From an uncultured Clostridia bacterium (lineage in GTDB: Bacteria; Bacillota; Clostridia; Christensenellales; CAG-917): a DNA stretch of 64,000 nucleotides. Below are positions 24,723 to 32,142 of the stretch, piece after piece. Under the pieces are notes generated by a model. The model had not been told where the DNA came from. It made no database searches and saw nothing but the letters and a program-made list of their open reading frames with translations. How positions within the stretch are numbered: position 1 is the first letter of the stretch; each line of letters starts with the position of its first letter. Where the stretch lies: assembly GCA_947589475.1 (NCBI GenBank), contig CANQBO010000009.1, positions 1-64,000 of the forward strand, written 5' to 3'. The position numbers and the translations under genes are program-made.

Positions 24723-27158
24723 ATGAAGAAAAAACTGATACTTGCAACCGCGATCGTGCTTCTTCTCGCGATAGGCTTGACGCTGTTTGTCGGCTGTGAC
24801 GCGATCTTTACGCGCAATGACGAGCGCGACATGACGCAGGTCGTGGCAAGAGTGAACTATGGCAACGAGCATAGAGACATCTATAAGTACGAGTTGCGCT
24901 CGAGTTTCGCAAGCTACGCTTATTATTATGTCAACTATTACGGCATGAGCGCGGAAGCGGCGGCAAATTATGTTTTGCAGTCCCTCGCCCAGCAGAAACT
25001 TCTTGTGATGTATGCTAGAGAGAGGGTCTACCAGCTTGAAAACGAGACCGAAACAGTGCCCGAAGAGCTTCCCGATACGTATGACTTGCTGAATGAAGCG
25101 GAAAGGAACAAGGCTGTCAAGGACGCAAACGACAGTTTGCTTTCCTCCCTCAAGTCCCTTGTCGAGGACGCCATAACCGAGGACAATTACAACAGCGTCT
25201 CGACAAATTCGAGCGCGAACAATGACCCCGAAGAGGAAGAGGACGGCGAGATCACCGATCCCGTCATCGTCCGTTTTGAGTCCAACGGCGGCACGGAAAT
25301 AGAGCGTCAGCGCATCCAAAAGGGCAAGAAGGCGAAGGAGCCTACCGAGCCGACGAAGGACGGATATACCTTCTACGGCTGGTTTATCGACAGTGAGTAT
25401 GCGAAGAGCGAGGAATTCAAAGAGGACGAGAAAGAGTTTGATTTTGACTCCGCCGTGAATGAAACCACTCCGCTTTATGCAAAGTGGGTGAAATATGACG
25501 CGCCTCGCACCGCGCTTCCCGAGGAAGAGGAAGAAGAGGATGAATTCGATCCCGACGCGCCGCTCAAGGACGAAGATAAGGTCGAGCCTTTCTTCGATTG
25601 GAAAGAGGAAGATCGTTACAACGAGATAAAGGACGAGGACTTCGTCAAGAATATCAAGCTCGAAGAGGGCGAAACGCTTGAAGATGTGCTGAAGAAGTAC
25701 ATCGAGGACGCAGAGACGGACCTTGAAAGCAATTTGAAGAAAAACTTGTACAAGACAGACATTAAAGATTGCTGGGAATATTATCTCACCTCGCAATATG
25801 ATTCCCTCATCGTCGACAGATATGAGAGGATGCTCGGCGAGGATATTAAGGTGACGAAAGAAGAGATACAGCAAGAATACGAACGCGTTATAGCTCAAAA
25901 CAAGGAAAGCTTCCAGCTTTCGGATACAGGCTATTCTTCCGCGCTCGGCGGCAGTCTCAACAGCACCTATTATCATCCCGCGGATGAGAAAGGCTACGGC
26001 TTTGTCACCAACATCTTGCTCCGCCTCGACGACGAGCATCTCAACATGCTCACCGCTCAACTTTCCGCAAATCCCTCCAACAAAGAGGCGGTCAGAGTGT
26101 TGCGCAACAAGTATTTGTCGGAGCTTACCGTCAAGATATCCAACCCCAAATACGACGCGGACGCGAAGTATGAAGAGGACGGCGAGGAAATAGAGCTTCG
26201 CGACCCGATGACGGATCCCAAAAACAAATACAACAATTCGGGCAATAAGGAGGAAGATCACTCCTATCAATTCAAGAAGAGCGGCGATGGCGATACGGCT
26301 GTCTATGAAAACAATTACAACGAGATACTTTCCTTCGGCAAGAAGCTCGACGAGGGCGGCAAAGAGACGGACGAGTACGAAATCAAGTTCCAGGCGACGG
26401 AGCATCCCACGATGGCGTACCTGCTTAAGACGTGGCCCGCATTCGACAAGGGAGAGCAAATAGGTATTATCCATCAGATCTACAACAGCTTCGAAAAGAT
26501 TAAGGCGGCAAAACTCGACAAACTCACCGAAGTCTATTGGCTGAGACAGATGGCTTCCACGTGGGCGTATCTCGTCGGCGACGACACGGGCGCGGTGACT
26601 TCAAGCTCCAACAACAACGGACTCGGCTATCTCATCACTCCCGCGGGCAAGGACAGCAGTTATCTTGCGGACTTCACGGATTATGCGCGCAAGCTCATCG
26701 AAGAGGGCACAGGCTCATATGCGCTCGGCGAGATAGACCAAACAAAGGACTTCCTCGGAGCGCAGGACGCGGCGGGCACGCTTGCGGGCAACAACAAGGC
26801 GTATGTCGTGGCGGACAGCTTCATCGAGAGCGGCTCCACTTCGGACGGCTATGCGGGCATATTCGTATTGCTCAACACCTACTCCGTTTGGGACAACGAA
26901 CTGTACAAGACTTACAGCGAGGACGGAAAAGGTTTGCCGGACGATAATACGCTTCCCACAGACTTCGTCTTTGATTTTGCTCCGCCGAAGGACGGCGAGG
27001 GGCGTCAGACGATATACAAACTCATCGAGGAAAACCTCAAGACCGCAAAGAGGACAAACCTTTACAACAACGAAGTCAACAAGATGGGCAACGATTTTGC
27101 GGGCAAGATAGAATACTTTGAAAAGGCGTACAAGTCCATTTGGAAGGACTATGAATGA
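24723..27158 (+). CDS. SurA-like lipoprotein with InlB-type insert
   Basis: 811-residue exported lipoprotein: signal segment 5-22, lipobox FVGC with Cys25. Residues 40-150 resemble the SurA N-terminal chaperone region (NYVLQSLAQQKLLVMYARE), and a matching C-terminal helical part (IHQIYNSFEKIKAAKLDKLTEVYWL, NEVNKMGNDFAGKI) suggests a foldase/PrsA-type architecture without a clear rotamase domain. Inserted at about 180-255 is an InlB B-repeat (Listeria-Bacteroides repeat: FESNGG, KDGYTFYGWF, LYAKW). Acidic low-complexity stretches flank it. GGAG precedes the ATG and an 11-bp-stem terminator follows. I infer a surface-exposed secretion chaperone; the insert may contact the wall or matrix. Confidence 0.75.
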   Translation: MKKKLILATAIVLLLAIGLTLFVGCDAIFTRNDERDMTQVVARVNYGNEHRDIYKYELRSSFASYAYYYVNYYGMSAEAAANYVLQSLAQQKLLVMYARERVYQLENETETVPEELPDTYDLLNEAERNKAVKDANDSLLSSLKSLVEDAITEDNYNSVSTNSSANNDPEEEEDGEITDPVIVRFESNGGTEIERQRIQKGKKAKEPTEPTKDGYTFYGWFIDSEYAKSEEFKEDEKEFDFDSAVNETTPLYAKWVKYDAPRTALPEEEEEEDEFDPDAPLKDEDKVEPFFDWKEEDRYNEIKDEDFVKNIKLEEGETLEDVLKKYIEDAETDLESNLKKNLYKTDIKDCWEYYLTSQYDSLIVDRYERMLGEDIKVTKEEIQQEYERVIAQNKESFQLSDTGYSSALGGSLNSTYYHPADEKGYGFVTNILLRLDDEHLNMLTAQLSANPSNKEAVRVLRNKYLSELTVKISNPKYDADAKYEEDGEEIELRDPMTDPKNKYNNSGNKEEDHSYQFKKSGDGDTAVYENNYNEILSFGKKLDEGGKETDEYEIKFQATEHPTMAYLLKTWPAFDKGEQIGIIHQIYNSFEKIKAAKLDKLTEVYWLRQMASTWAYLVGDDTGAVTSSSNNNGLGYLITPAGKDSSYLADFTDYARKLIEEGTGSYALGEIDQTKDFLGAQDAAGTLAGNNKAYVVADSFIESGSTSDGYAGIFVLLNTYSVWDNELYKTYSEDGKGLPDDNTLPTDFVFDFAPPKDGEGRQTIYKLIEENLKTAKRTNLYNNEVNKMGNDFAGKIEYFEKAYKSIWKDYE

Positions 27159-27190
27159 CGTTTGACGTCATAAAATGACAAGACTATGTT

Positions 27191-27225
27191 CGGCGCGATG
27201 AGTCCTCATCGCGCCGATATTTTTA
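27191..27225 (+). terminator. Strong terminator after the SurA-like gene
   Basis: An 11-bp perfect stem CGGCGCGATGA / TCATCGCGCCG (27191-27201, 27206-27216) with a 4-nt loop, then ATATTTTT. Confidence 0.9.
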
Positions 27226-27318
27226 AAGTCAAATTTGTTTGCGCTTTCCCGCGCACGTACATCGCGCGCATATATAATGATAAAAATCCGCAAATGCGAA
27301 AATTTTTCATTAAAACGC

Positions 27319-27346
27319 TTGATTTTTTTTAAAATAGTAGTAAAAT
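27319..27346 (+). promoter_or_regulatory. Promoter of the 53-residue gene
   Basis: TTGATT (27319-27324), a 16-bp spacer and TAAAAT (27341-27346), 32 bp before the small gene. Confidence 0.5.
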
Positions 27347-27378
27347 CGAAATGTTCAGCTTGATAAGGAGGTCAAAAT

Positions 27379-27540
27379 ATGAAAAACGGCGTATATTGTG
27401 CATCTCATGCGACGGGCATGCTCTTTTCTAAGAGCGGCGCAGTGAGAATTATCGCCAAAAAGCAACACACGGGAAACCCGCATATTTTCGACCTCGAAGA
27501 TTTTGTGCGCCGTTCGGCACGCAGGAAGTTGAGCGTATGA
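27379..27540 (+). CDS. Small 53-residue protein of unknown function
   Basis: Short gene supported by context rather than similarity. A strong AAGGAGG site lies eight bases before the ATG, a promoter at 27319-27346 precedes it, and an eight-base-pair terminator with a T tract starts eight bases after the stop. The product (MKNGVYCASHATGMLF at the N-terminus) has a single Cys7 and no hydrophobic helix; the second half is basic (HIFDLEDFVRRSARRKLSV at the end). I do not recognise a family. The self-contained unit suggests a genuine small protein, possibly nucleic-acid binding or regulatory. A peptide-coding leader for the next gene is less likely because of the terminator. Confidence 0.6.
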   Translation: MKNGVYCASHATGMLFSKSGAVRIIAKKQHTGNPHIFDLEDFVRRSARRKLSV

Positions 27541-27547
27541 AGATGTT

Positions 27548-27577
27548 GAGGTTTCTTAAATAGAGACCTCTTGTTTT
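27548..27577 (+). terminator. Terminator of the 53-residue gene
   Basis: GAGGTTTC (27548-27555) pairs with GAGACCTC (27563-27570), one G-T pair, then TTGTTTT. The stop codon is seven bases upstream. Confidence 0.65.
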
Positions 27578-27722
27578 ATTCGGATATAAGAAGTCTCTGA
27601 CATTCATCCGCTGTATGCGGATAAGGGAGGTCATCAAGACACAGACGATTTGTTCTTTGGGCAATCACAAACAAATTTTACACTTTGCGGAGTTAAGTCC
27701 GCATACGAAAAAGGAGGATAAG

Positions 27723-29312
27723 GTGATCATAAGTGAAGAGAGATGCCTGCAAAGGTACTTTGAAGCGGAAGTAGTTTTTTCAAATCATATCTCCTATGAA
27801 GAGAGGAGGGCGTTGTTCAATGCGTTCGCGGGAGTGTACGGCATAGACGGCGCACGCGAAGAGGAGCTGTTTAAACTCGCGGAGGCTCCCGCGCTCAAAA
27901 GCATAAACAGCGACGTTACGTTTAAACAGCAACAAAGAATTCAACAATTTGCATCTCAGTACGGCTATGGAGACGTGCTCGACGATGACGTTCAGGAATT
28001 GATCGGCATCAAGGGCAAGGCTATATCCGCCATTACGGAGGCGAAAATAAAGACGGGCGAAAATCAGACCGCCACCGATATATCAAGCCAGATCTCAAAG
28101 GCGTCCCGCGCGGGCAATACGACGGCGATGCTGTTGTCGGGAGTGATGTCTTTAGAGGGGATACTCGTGAAAAAAGACGAGGCCCTCGGCAAACGCATAC
28201 TCGCAAAACTTTCGCTTTGGCCGAATGCGGACGCGCAACTGTTCGGGCTTAAGTATGACGTCGGAAATGCGGCAGGGTATGCCGCGCGCCTTTCGGCGCT
28301 CACCGTGGGACTTCCCGAGGCTGAACTCCTCGACATCGTAAAGGCGCAGTTGCCCACGCTCCCAAAAGAGGACGCGGGTATGAAGTTGCTTAGAAAAGCG
28401 GTGGAAAAAGGCTTTGCAAAGGCGGAGTGCTACGACTCGACTTTCTCGCGTATCGCTCACAGCGAGATACTTTCAAACGGAGACAAACAGCGCGTCCTGC
28501 TTTCGGGCGACGAAGCGCTCATCCGCGCGGTCAGCTCGCTCCCCCTCAAATTGTCCAAAAAACCCGTCAAACTTTCGCTCTCCGAAGTCAAAACGCGGTT
28601 CGAGCGCGTAAACGAGCAGAAAATGGTCGCGCGCGTGCTCGCGTCCCCCACTATGCGCAACAACATCTGCTTCGAGTGTGAGGACGTCATGTTGCTCAAG
28701 GAGTACATAAGCTCCGTAGGTCTTGCTGTGGGCGAGGGCAACGTGCAATGCATAGAACTCGACAAACTCGACGGCTCCGAGCTTATGGGAGACCTCAACA
28801 ACATCTTCTTGAGAGCAATAAGCGAGGACGAGGTCAACGTGTTTTTGATCTCCGCGGCGGAAGATTGCCCAAGCGTATATCTCGAGGCGGTGCTCAACTT
28901 TACGGACAGCTTCAAAAGAGCGCACTTCAAAGTCAAAAATTTAGGCGTGGAGTTGAACTTGTCCGCGGTCTGCGTAGCCCTGTTTGTGGACAGCGCCGTC
29001 AGAGGACCTCTTCAGGGACACGTCACTTTCGTCACTTTTGCCGACGTCACGGAGAATGAAAAACGCTCCATTCTCGACGGCGAGATAAAGAAACTTTTGA
29101 ACAGCGGCGAATTCGGAGACGGGCTTTCCATCGACGAGGACGCAAAAAGGAAACTCGTCGCGATGGAACTCGAGGACAGCACCGTCGTGCTCAGACAGGC
29201 GGCGCGCCACGCGTTTATAGACGGCTCCTCCGTCATCACGCGCGAGTACGTCCTCAAAAGCTTCGATGAACTTAGCCCCGGCACAGGTCCCCTCGGCTTC
29301 GGCAACAGATGA
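27723..29312 (+). CDS. Lon-like AAA+ protein without a P-loop
   Basis: 529-residue cytosolic protein. The GTG start is chosen because AAGGAGG (27711-27717) sits five bases before it; an upstream TTG frame (27615) has none. Residues 1-300 are helical and hydrophilic, unlike any domain I can name. Residues 310-520 follow the order of a Lon-type AAA+ module: a NNICFEC first strand, a VFLISAAED strand where Walker B would lie, then a segment ending in FVTFADVTENEKRSIL that parallels Lon's plug/sensor region, and a final helical lid (LRQAARHAFIDGSSVITREYV). The glycine-rich P-loop and the catalytic acidic pair are absent, so it probably cannot hydrolyse ATP. The resemblance is weak and inferred by eye. 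Confidence 0.55.
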   Translation: MIISEERCLQRYFEAEVVFSNHISYEERRALFNAFAGVYGIDGAREEELFKLAEAPALKSINSDVTFKQQQRIQQFASQYGYGDVLDDDVQELIGIKGKAISAITEAKIKTGENQTATDISSQISKASRAGNTTAMLLSGVMSLEGILVKKDEALGKRILAKLSLWPNADAQLFGLKYDVGNAAGYAARLSALTVGLPEAELLDIVKAQLPTLPKEDAGMKLLRKAVEKGFAKAECYDSTFSRIAHSEILSNGDKQRVLLSGDEALIRAVSSLPLKLSKKPVKLSLSEVKTRFERVNEQKMVARVLASPTMRNNICFECEDVMLLKEYISSVGLAVGEGNVQCIELDKLDGSELMGDLNNIFLRAISEDEVNVFLISAAEDCPSVYLEAVLNFTDSFKRAHFKVKNLGVELNLSAVCVALFVDSAVRGPLQGHVTFVTFADVTENEKRSILDGEIKKLLNSGEFGDGLSIDEDAKRKLVAMELEDSTVVLRQAARHAFIDGSSVITREYVLKSFDELSPGTGPLGFGNR

Positions 29313-29316
29313 TCCG

Positions 29317-29450
29317 CCCTATGCAGGGCTGCTCGCCCCGCACCCTCGGCAAGGGACTTCGTCCCCTGCACCTCAAGCTAAAAACGCGAGCTAGGCAAAT
29401 ACTTGCCGTCGCTCGCGTTTTTTGATTGTGTGTACGGTACAAACTCCTGC
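29317..29450 (-). repeat. Hairpin repeat family 2, copy 2 (reverse)
   Basis: Reverse-oriented copy: stem AAAAACGCGAGC (29380-29391) with GCTCGCGTTTTTT (29411-29423) and an inner stem GGCAA/TTGCC (29394-29407), adjacent to the GGGACTTCGTCCC and GCTGCTCGCCCCGC blocks. In this orientation it acts as a bidirectional terminator after the Lon-like gene. Confidence 0.75.
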
Positions 29451-29544
29451 GAGAGAATTTGATATTTACGTTTGCATTGTACGAGCTTACGTAAAGCTTG
29501 TCCTAGCGATGCGCGTTCCAAAAAATTGCAAAGTTTGCGGGAGT

Positions 29545-29575
29545 AAAAAACGGCACAGCAAAATCGCTGTGCCGT
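29545..29575 (-). terminator. Terminator of the rpsF-ssb-rpsR operon
   Basis: A 10-bp perfect stem ACGGCACAGC / GCTGTGCCGT (29550-29559, 29566-29575); on the minus strand a T6 run follows. Confidence 0.85.
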
Positions 29576-29601
29576 GATGTCAAGATGTTGTCCACAAAAG
29601 C

Positions 29602-29850
29602 TCAGTCGGCTTTGTAGGGAAGCAGAGCCATTTGACGCGCACGCTTTATGGCGACCGCGAGGGGACGCTGGTGCTTTGCGCAAACTCCGCTCATGCGACG
29701 GGGCAAGATCTTGCCCTTTTCGGTGATATACCTTCTGAGCTTTGCGACATCCTTATAGTCGATGTCGTTGACATGCTCTACGCAGAAGGTGCAAACTTTC
29801 TTTTTGGGCGCTCTCTTTTGAGGACGCGGTGCCTTTACTTCTTCAGCCAT
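29602..29850 (-). CDS. rpsR: 30S ribosomal protein S18
   Basis: 82-residue ribosomal protein S18, which binds S6 on the 30S platform. The family core is clear: [50 protein letters not shown]. The start is taken at the ATG two codons into a longer frame; AAGGAG is 11 bases before it, and an in-frame TTG at 29856 is five bases from the same site and cannot be excluded. It is the third gene of the conserved rpsF-ssb-rpsR operon, 21 bases after ssb, followed by a strong terminator. Confidence 0.96.
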   Translation of the reverse strand: MAEEVKAPRPQKRAPKKKVCTFCVEHVNDIDYKDVAKLRRYITEKGKILPRRMSGVCAKHQRPLAVAIKRARQMALLPYKAD

Positions 29851-29871
29851 ATTCAAAATTACTCCTTAAAA

Positions 29872-30252
29872 TCAGAATGGAAGATCCTCGTCGATGGGCT
29901 TGAGGTCGTCGAAATCGACATCGCCTCTTTCGTCATCGCTCTTTGTGGAGAGGAATTGTACCTCGTCTGCGACGATCTCCGTCACGGTGCGGCGGGTGCC
30001 GTCCTGTGCGTCATAGCTTCTTGTCTGAATGCTTCCGCTGACTGCGGCGCGGCTGCCTTTTTTGAGGTAGCGGGCGCAATTGTCTGCGGGCGCTCTCCAA
30101 ACTATGATGGGGAGGAAGTCTGTCTCCCTCTTGCCGTCGCGGGAATAGCTGCGGGAAACCGCAAGCGTAAATCTGCAAAATTTGATGCCGCCCTGCGTGG
30201 AGGACAGCTCCGGATCTCTTGTCAGATTGCCGATCAAAAATACCTTATTCAT
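29872..30252 (-). CDS. ssb: Single-stranded DNA-binding protein
   Basis: 126-residue SSB: OB-fold (residues 1-105: NKVFLIGNLTRDPEL, FTLAVSR, DFLPIIVWR, LKKGSRAAVSGSI) followed by a very short linker and the acidic tip DEDLPF that recruits repair and replication proteins. The linker is shorter than in most bacterial SSBs (usual length 150-180), so it may cooperate less on single-stranded DNA. It lies between rpsF and rpsR, a gene order kept in most Bacillota. Confidence 0.96.
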   Translation of the reverse strand: MNKVFLIGNLTRDPELSSTQGGIKFCRFTLAVSRSYSRDGKRETDFLPIIVWRAPADNCARYLKKGSRAAVSGSIQTRSYDAQDGTRRTVTEIVADEVQFLSTKSDDERGDVDFDDLKPIDEDLPF

Positions 30253-30262
30253 AATTTTCTCC

Positions 30263-30544
30263 TTACTTTTTCAAAATCATCTGCCTGATGACGTTCTCAT
30301 CATTGCGCATCTGTCTGTCGATCTCAATCTGAGCTTCCTTTGAGCAAGTGACGTTCATAAGCACATAGTAGCCTTCCGACTGATGGTCGATCTCATAGGC
30401 GAACTTTTTCATGCCCCACTTGTCAAGCTCATCCACCGTGCCGCCTTGAGCGGACACAAGTGCTTCGAACTTCTGGACGGTCTTTTCTTTGACCTCATCC
30501 TCGACAGCGCCGCGAATAATGTAGAGAATCTCATACTTATCCAT
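30263..30544 (-). CDS. rpsF: 30S ribosomal protein S6
   Basis: 93-residue S6, which pairs with S18 on the small subunit. The typical start MDKYEILYIIRG and the YVLMNVTCSKEAQIEIDRQMR region fit the family. AAGGAGG precedes the ATG and the operon promoter lies at 30618-30646. In many bacteria the S6:S18 complex represses its own operon at a leader hairpin; the 67-base leader here has a small TTTCCCGAAAGG hairpin, too short to claim that control. Confidence 0.96.
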   Translation of the reverse strand: MDKYEILYIIRGAVEDEVKEKTVQKFEALVSAQGGTVDELDKWGMKKFAYEIDHQSEGYYVLMNVTCSKEAQIEIDRQMRNDENVIRQMILKK

Positions 30545-30617
30545 AGCTTTACCTCCTTTTGGTCTATTGTCCCTTTCGGGAAAGGAAATTCGCGCTATTT
30601 ATATAAATAGCTTAAAT

Positions 30618-30646
30618 ATAATAACTTATCATGGCTCATTTGTAAA
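30618..30646 (-). promoter_or_regulatory. Promoter of rpsF-ssb-rpsR
   Basis: On the minus strand TTTACA (30646-30641), a 17-bp spacer and TATTAT (30623-30618). Confidence 0.7.
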
Positions 30647-30776
30647 GCGATTTTCGATAAATTTTTTATAGCGATATGCGTTAATATCTATGACTTTGCG
30701 GGCATTATGTAAAAGAAACTCGGACATAGGATGCGTTATACGCTCGTACAATTCAAACTTTAATTTCAAGCTCTCA

Positions 30777-30912
30777 CGCAGGAGTTTTGGCACTTGCACA
30801 CAAACCAAAACGCGCAAACCGGGCAATGAAAGAGCCTAGTTTGCGCGTTTTTAGTTTGGAGTGCAGGGGACGAAGTCCCTTGCCGAGGGTGCGGGGCGAG
30901 CAGCCCACATAG
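30777..30912 (+). repeat. Hairpin repeat family 2, copy 3
   Basis: Full copy: GGAGTTTTGGCACTTGCACA lead, hairpin AAAACGCGCAAAC / GTTTGCGCGTTTT (30807-30819, 30839-30851), then GTGCAGGGGACGAAGTCCC and the GCGGGGCGAGCAGCCCACAT tail. It sits just beyond the stop of the minus-strand C45 gene and can serve as its terminator. Confidence 0.8.
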
Positions 30913-30916
30913 CCCA

Positions 30917-31948
30917 TCAAAGCGGGGAGATGCTTTTGAGGGTACAGTCCGGCGAGAAGCGAAAAACTTCGTTGCCGATGAAATCGAGCACGCGGATGTC
31001 GTCAGACGCGGGGTCGACGGCGAAAGTGGCGACAGTGCAGATGCGGTCGGGATATTTTTCGCGGCGCTCAAAGACGGAACAGTCGTAGCTTTCGCCCTCG
31101 TAGGCGAGTATACCGAGGAGAGAGTCGAGGTGCGCGTCGTCGCCGAGCGCAATGAGAAGTTCCAACGATTTGTTTCTGCGAAATACGGAGTTTACGGGCA
31201 CGCGCTCGACATCGTAGGGTTTTGTGCAAAAGTGGTTGGAGTGGGTGTAGCGGTCGCGGATATATTCAACGTGCAGGTCGTGCAGATCGCGCTCGATATT
31301 GCAAAGCGTGAGGCTGTTCATGTCGAGGATATTGAGGTTGAATGGGGAGGCGACGTCCACGGAGCGCACCTTTTTTTCCGCTTCGGCGATAGATTTGGAA
31401 TTGATGACGTCGCGAAGAAGAATAAAGCGGGAGATCTCGTCCATATCGCGCTCGCCGCCGAAGATATGATTGCTTGAAAACGCCATGCCGCTGTCGTTGA
31501 AGGCGAAAGCGCTGCCCGCAAGTCGTATCGCGGAGGTGTAGGCGACAAGTTTGAAATCGCCGTAGTCGTATCTGACAAGCGCGACGTTGTCGATGTTCAT
31601 AGTGGCGCTGTCCTCGTTGTGGGCGAGCATGGCGCTGCGCGAGGTCTTGAGGTATACTGAAGTGCACCCGTCCGTGCCGCCGTATATCTCGGGGAACATG
31701 ATGAGGAGCATCACGTCGCGGCTCACGCCCGAGCCGTCCGCTCTTCCGTATATTTCGCTCAAGCAATGGGGGAGCTTTTTGGCGAGGTTGGTCTCGAGGG
31801 CTTTGACGCGCTCGATATGCCCGGGGAGCATCGCCGCAAAACCCGCCTCTATGCTCATCAGGTAGTCGCGAAAATAGCGTCCTATGAGCACGCCCATTTG
31901 ATAATCGTCGCCGGAAACTTCAAAGTAGTCGATCATACGCTTTGTCAT
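30917..31948 (-). CDS. C45-type autoprocessed amidohydrolase/acyltransferase
   Basis: 343-residue protein of the acyl-CoA:6-aminopenicillanate acyltransferase-like (peptidase C45, Ntn-hydrolase) family. The sequence GGTDGCTSVYLKTSRS provides the Gly-Cys pair at which the precursor would cut itself, leaving an N-terminal nucleophilic cysteine (about residue 95). Further family features are the LAHNEDS block after it, NDSGMAFSSNHIF, and the HSNHFC motif in the second half. Substrates of bacterial members are varied (N-acyl amino acids, beta-lactams) and cannot be predicted. No signal peptide is seen. There is no ribosome site; a promoter directly before the ATG suggests a leaderless message. 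Confidence 0.85.
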   Translation of the reverse strand: MTKRMIDYFEVSGDDYQMGVLIGRYFRDYLMSIEAGFAAMLPGHIERVKALETNLAKKLPHCLSEIYGRADGSGVSRDVMLLIMFPEIYGGTDGCTSVYLKTSRSAMLAHNEDSATMNIDNVALVRYDYGDFKLVAYTSAIRLAGSAFAFNDSGMAFSSNHIFGGERDMDEISRFILLRDVINSKSIAEAEKKVRSVDVASPFNLNILDMNSLTLCNIERDLHDLHVEYIRDRYTHSNHFCTKPYDVERVPVNSVFRRNKSLELLIALGDDAHLDSLLGILAYEGESYDCSVFERREKYPDRICTVATFAVDPASDDIRVLDFIGNEVFRFSPDCTLKSISPL

Positions 31949-31956
31949 AATAATTT

Positions 31957-31984
31957 ATTCTAACACAAATAGCGCGAACTTCAA
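31957..31984 (-). promoter_or_regulatory. Promoter of the C45 gene, near-leaderless
   Basis: On the minus strand TTGAAG (31984-31979), 16 bp, TAGAAT (31962-31957); the ATG starts eight bases after the -10. Confidence 0.55.
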
Positions 31985-32142
31985 GCGGTTTTTTGCAAAT
32001 GGTTTCAAAATATAAGGATATAAGAGGATAAATTACAAAAGAGAGGGAGTTTTTGCGCGATTTAGGTTGCGCTTTACGCTTATTTTGCGCTATTATAGTT
32101 TCAAGATAAAGCGCGCAAAGCCGCGCCGAGAGGAAATAAATT

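Noticed and set aside
24708..26474. 588-residue minus-strand frame opposite the SurA-like gene
   Set aside because: It is the antisense shadow of a clear lipoprotein gene with promoter, ribosome site and terminator.
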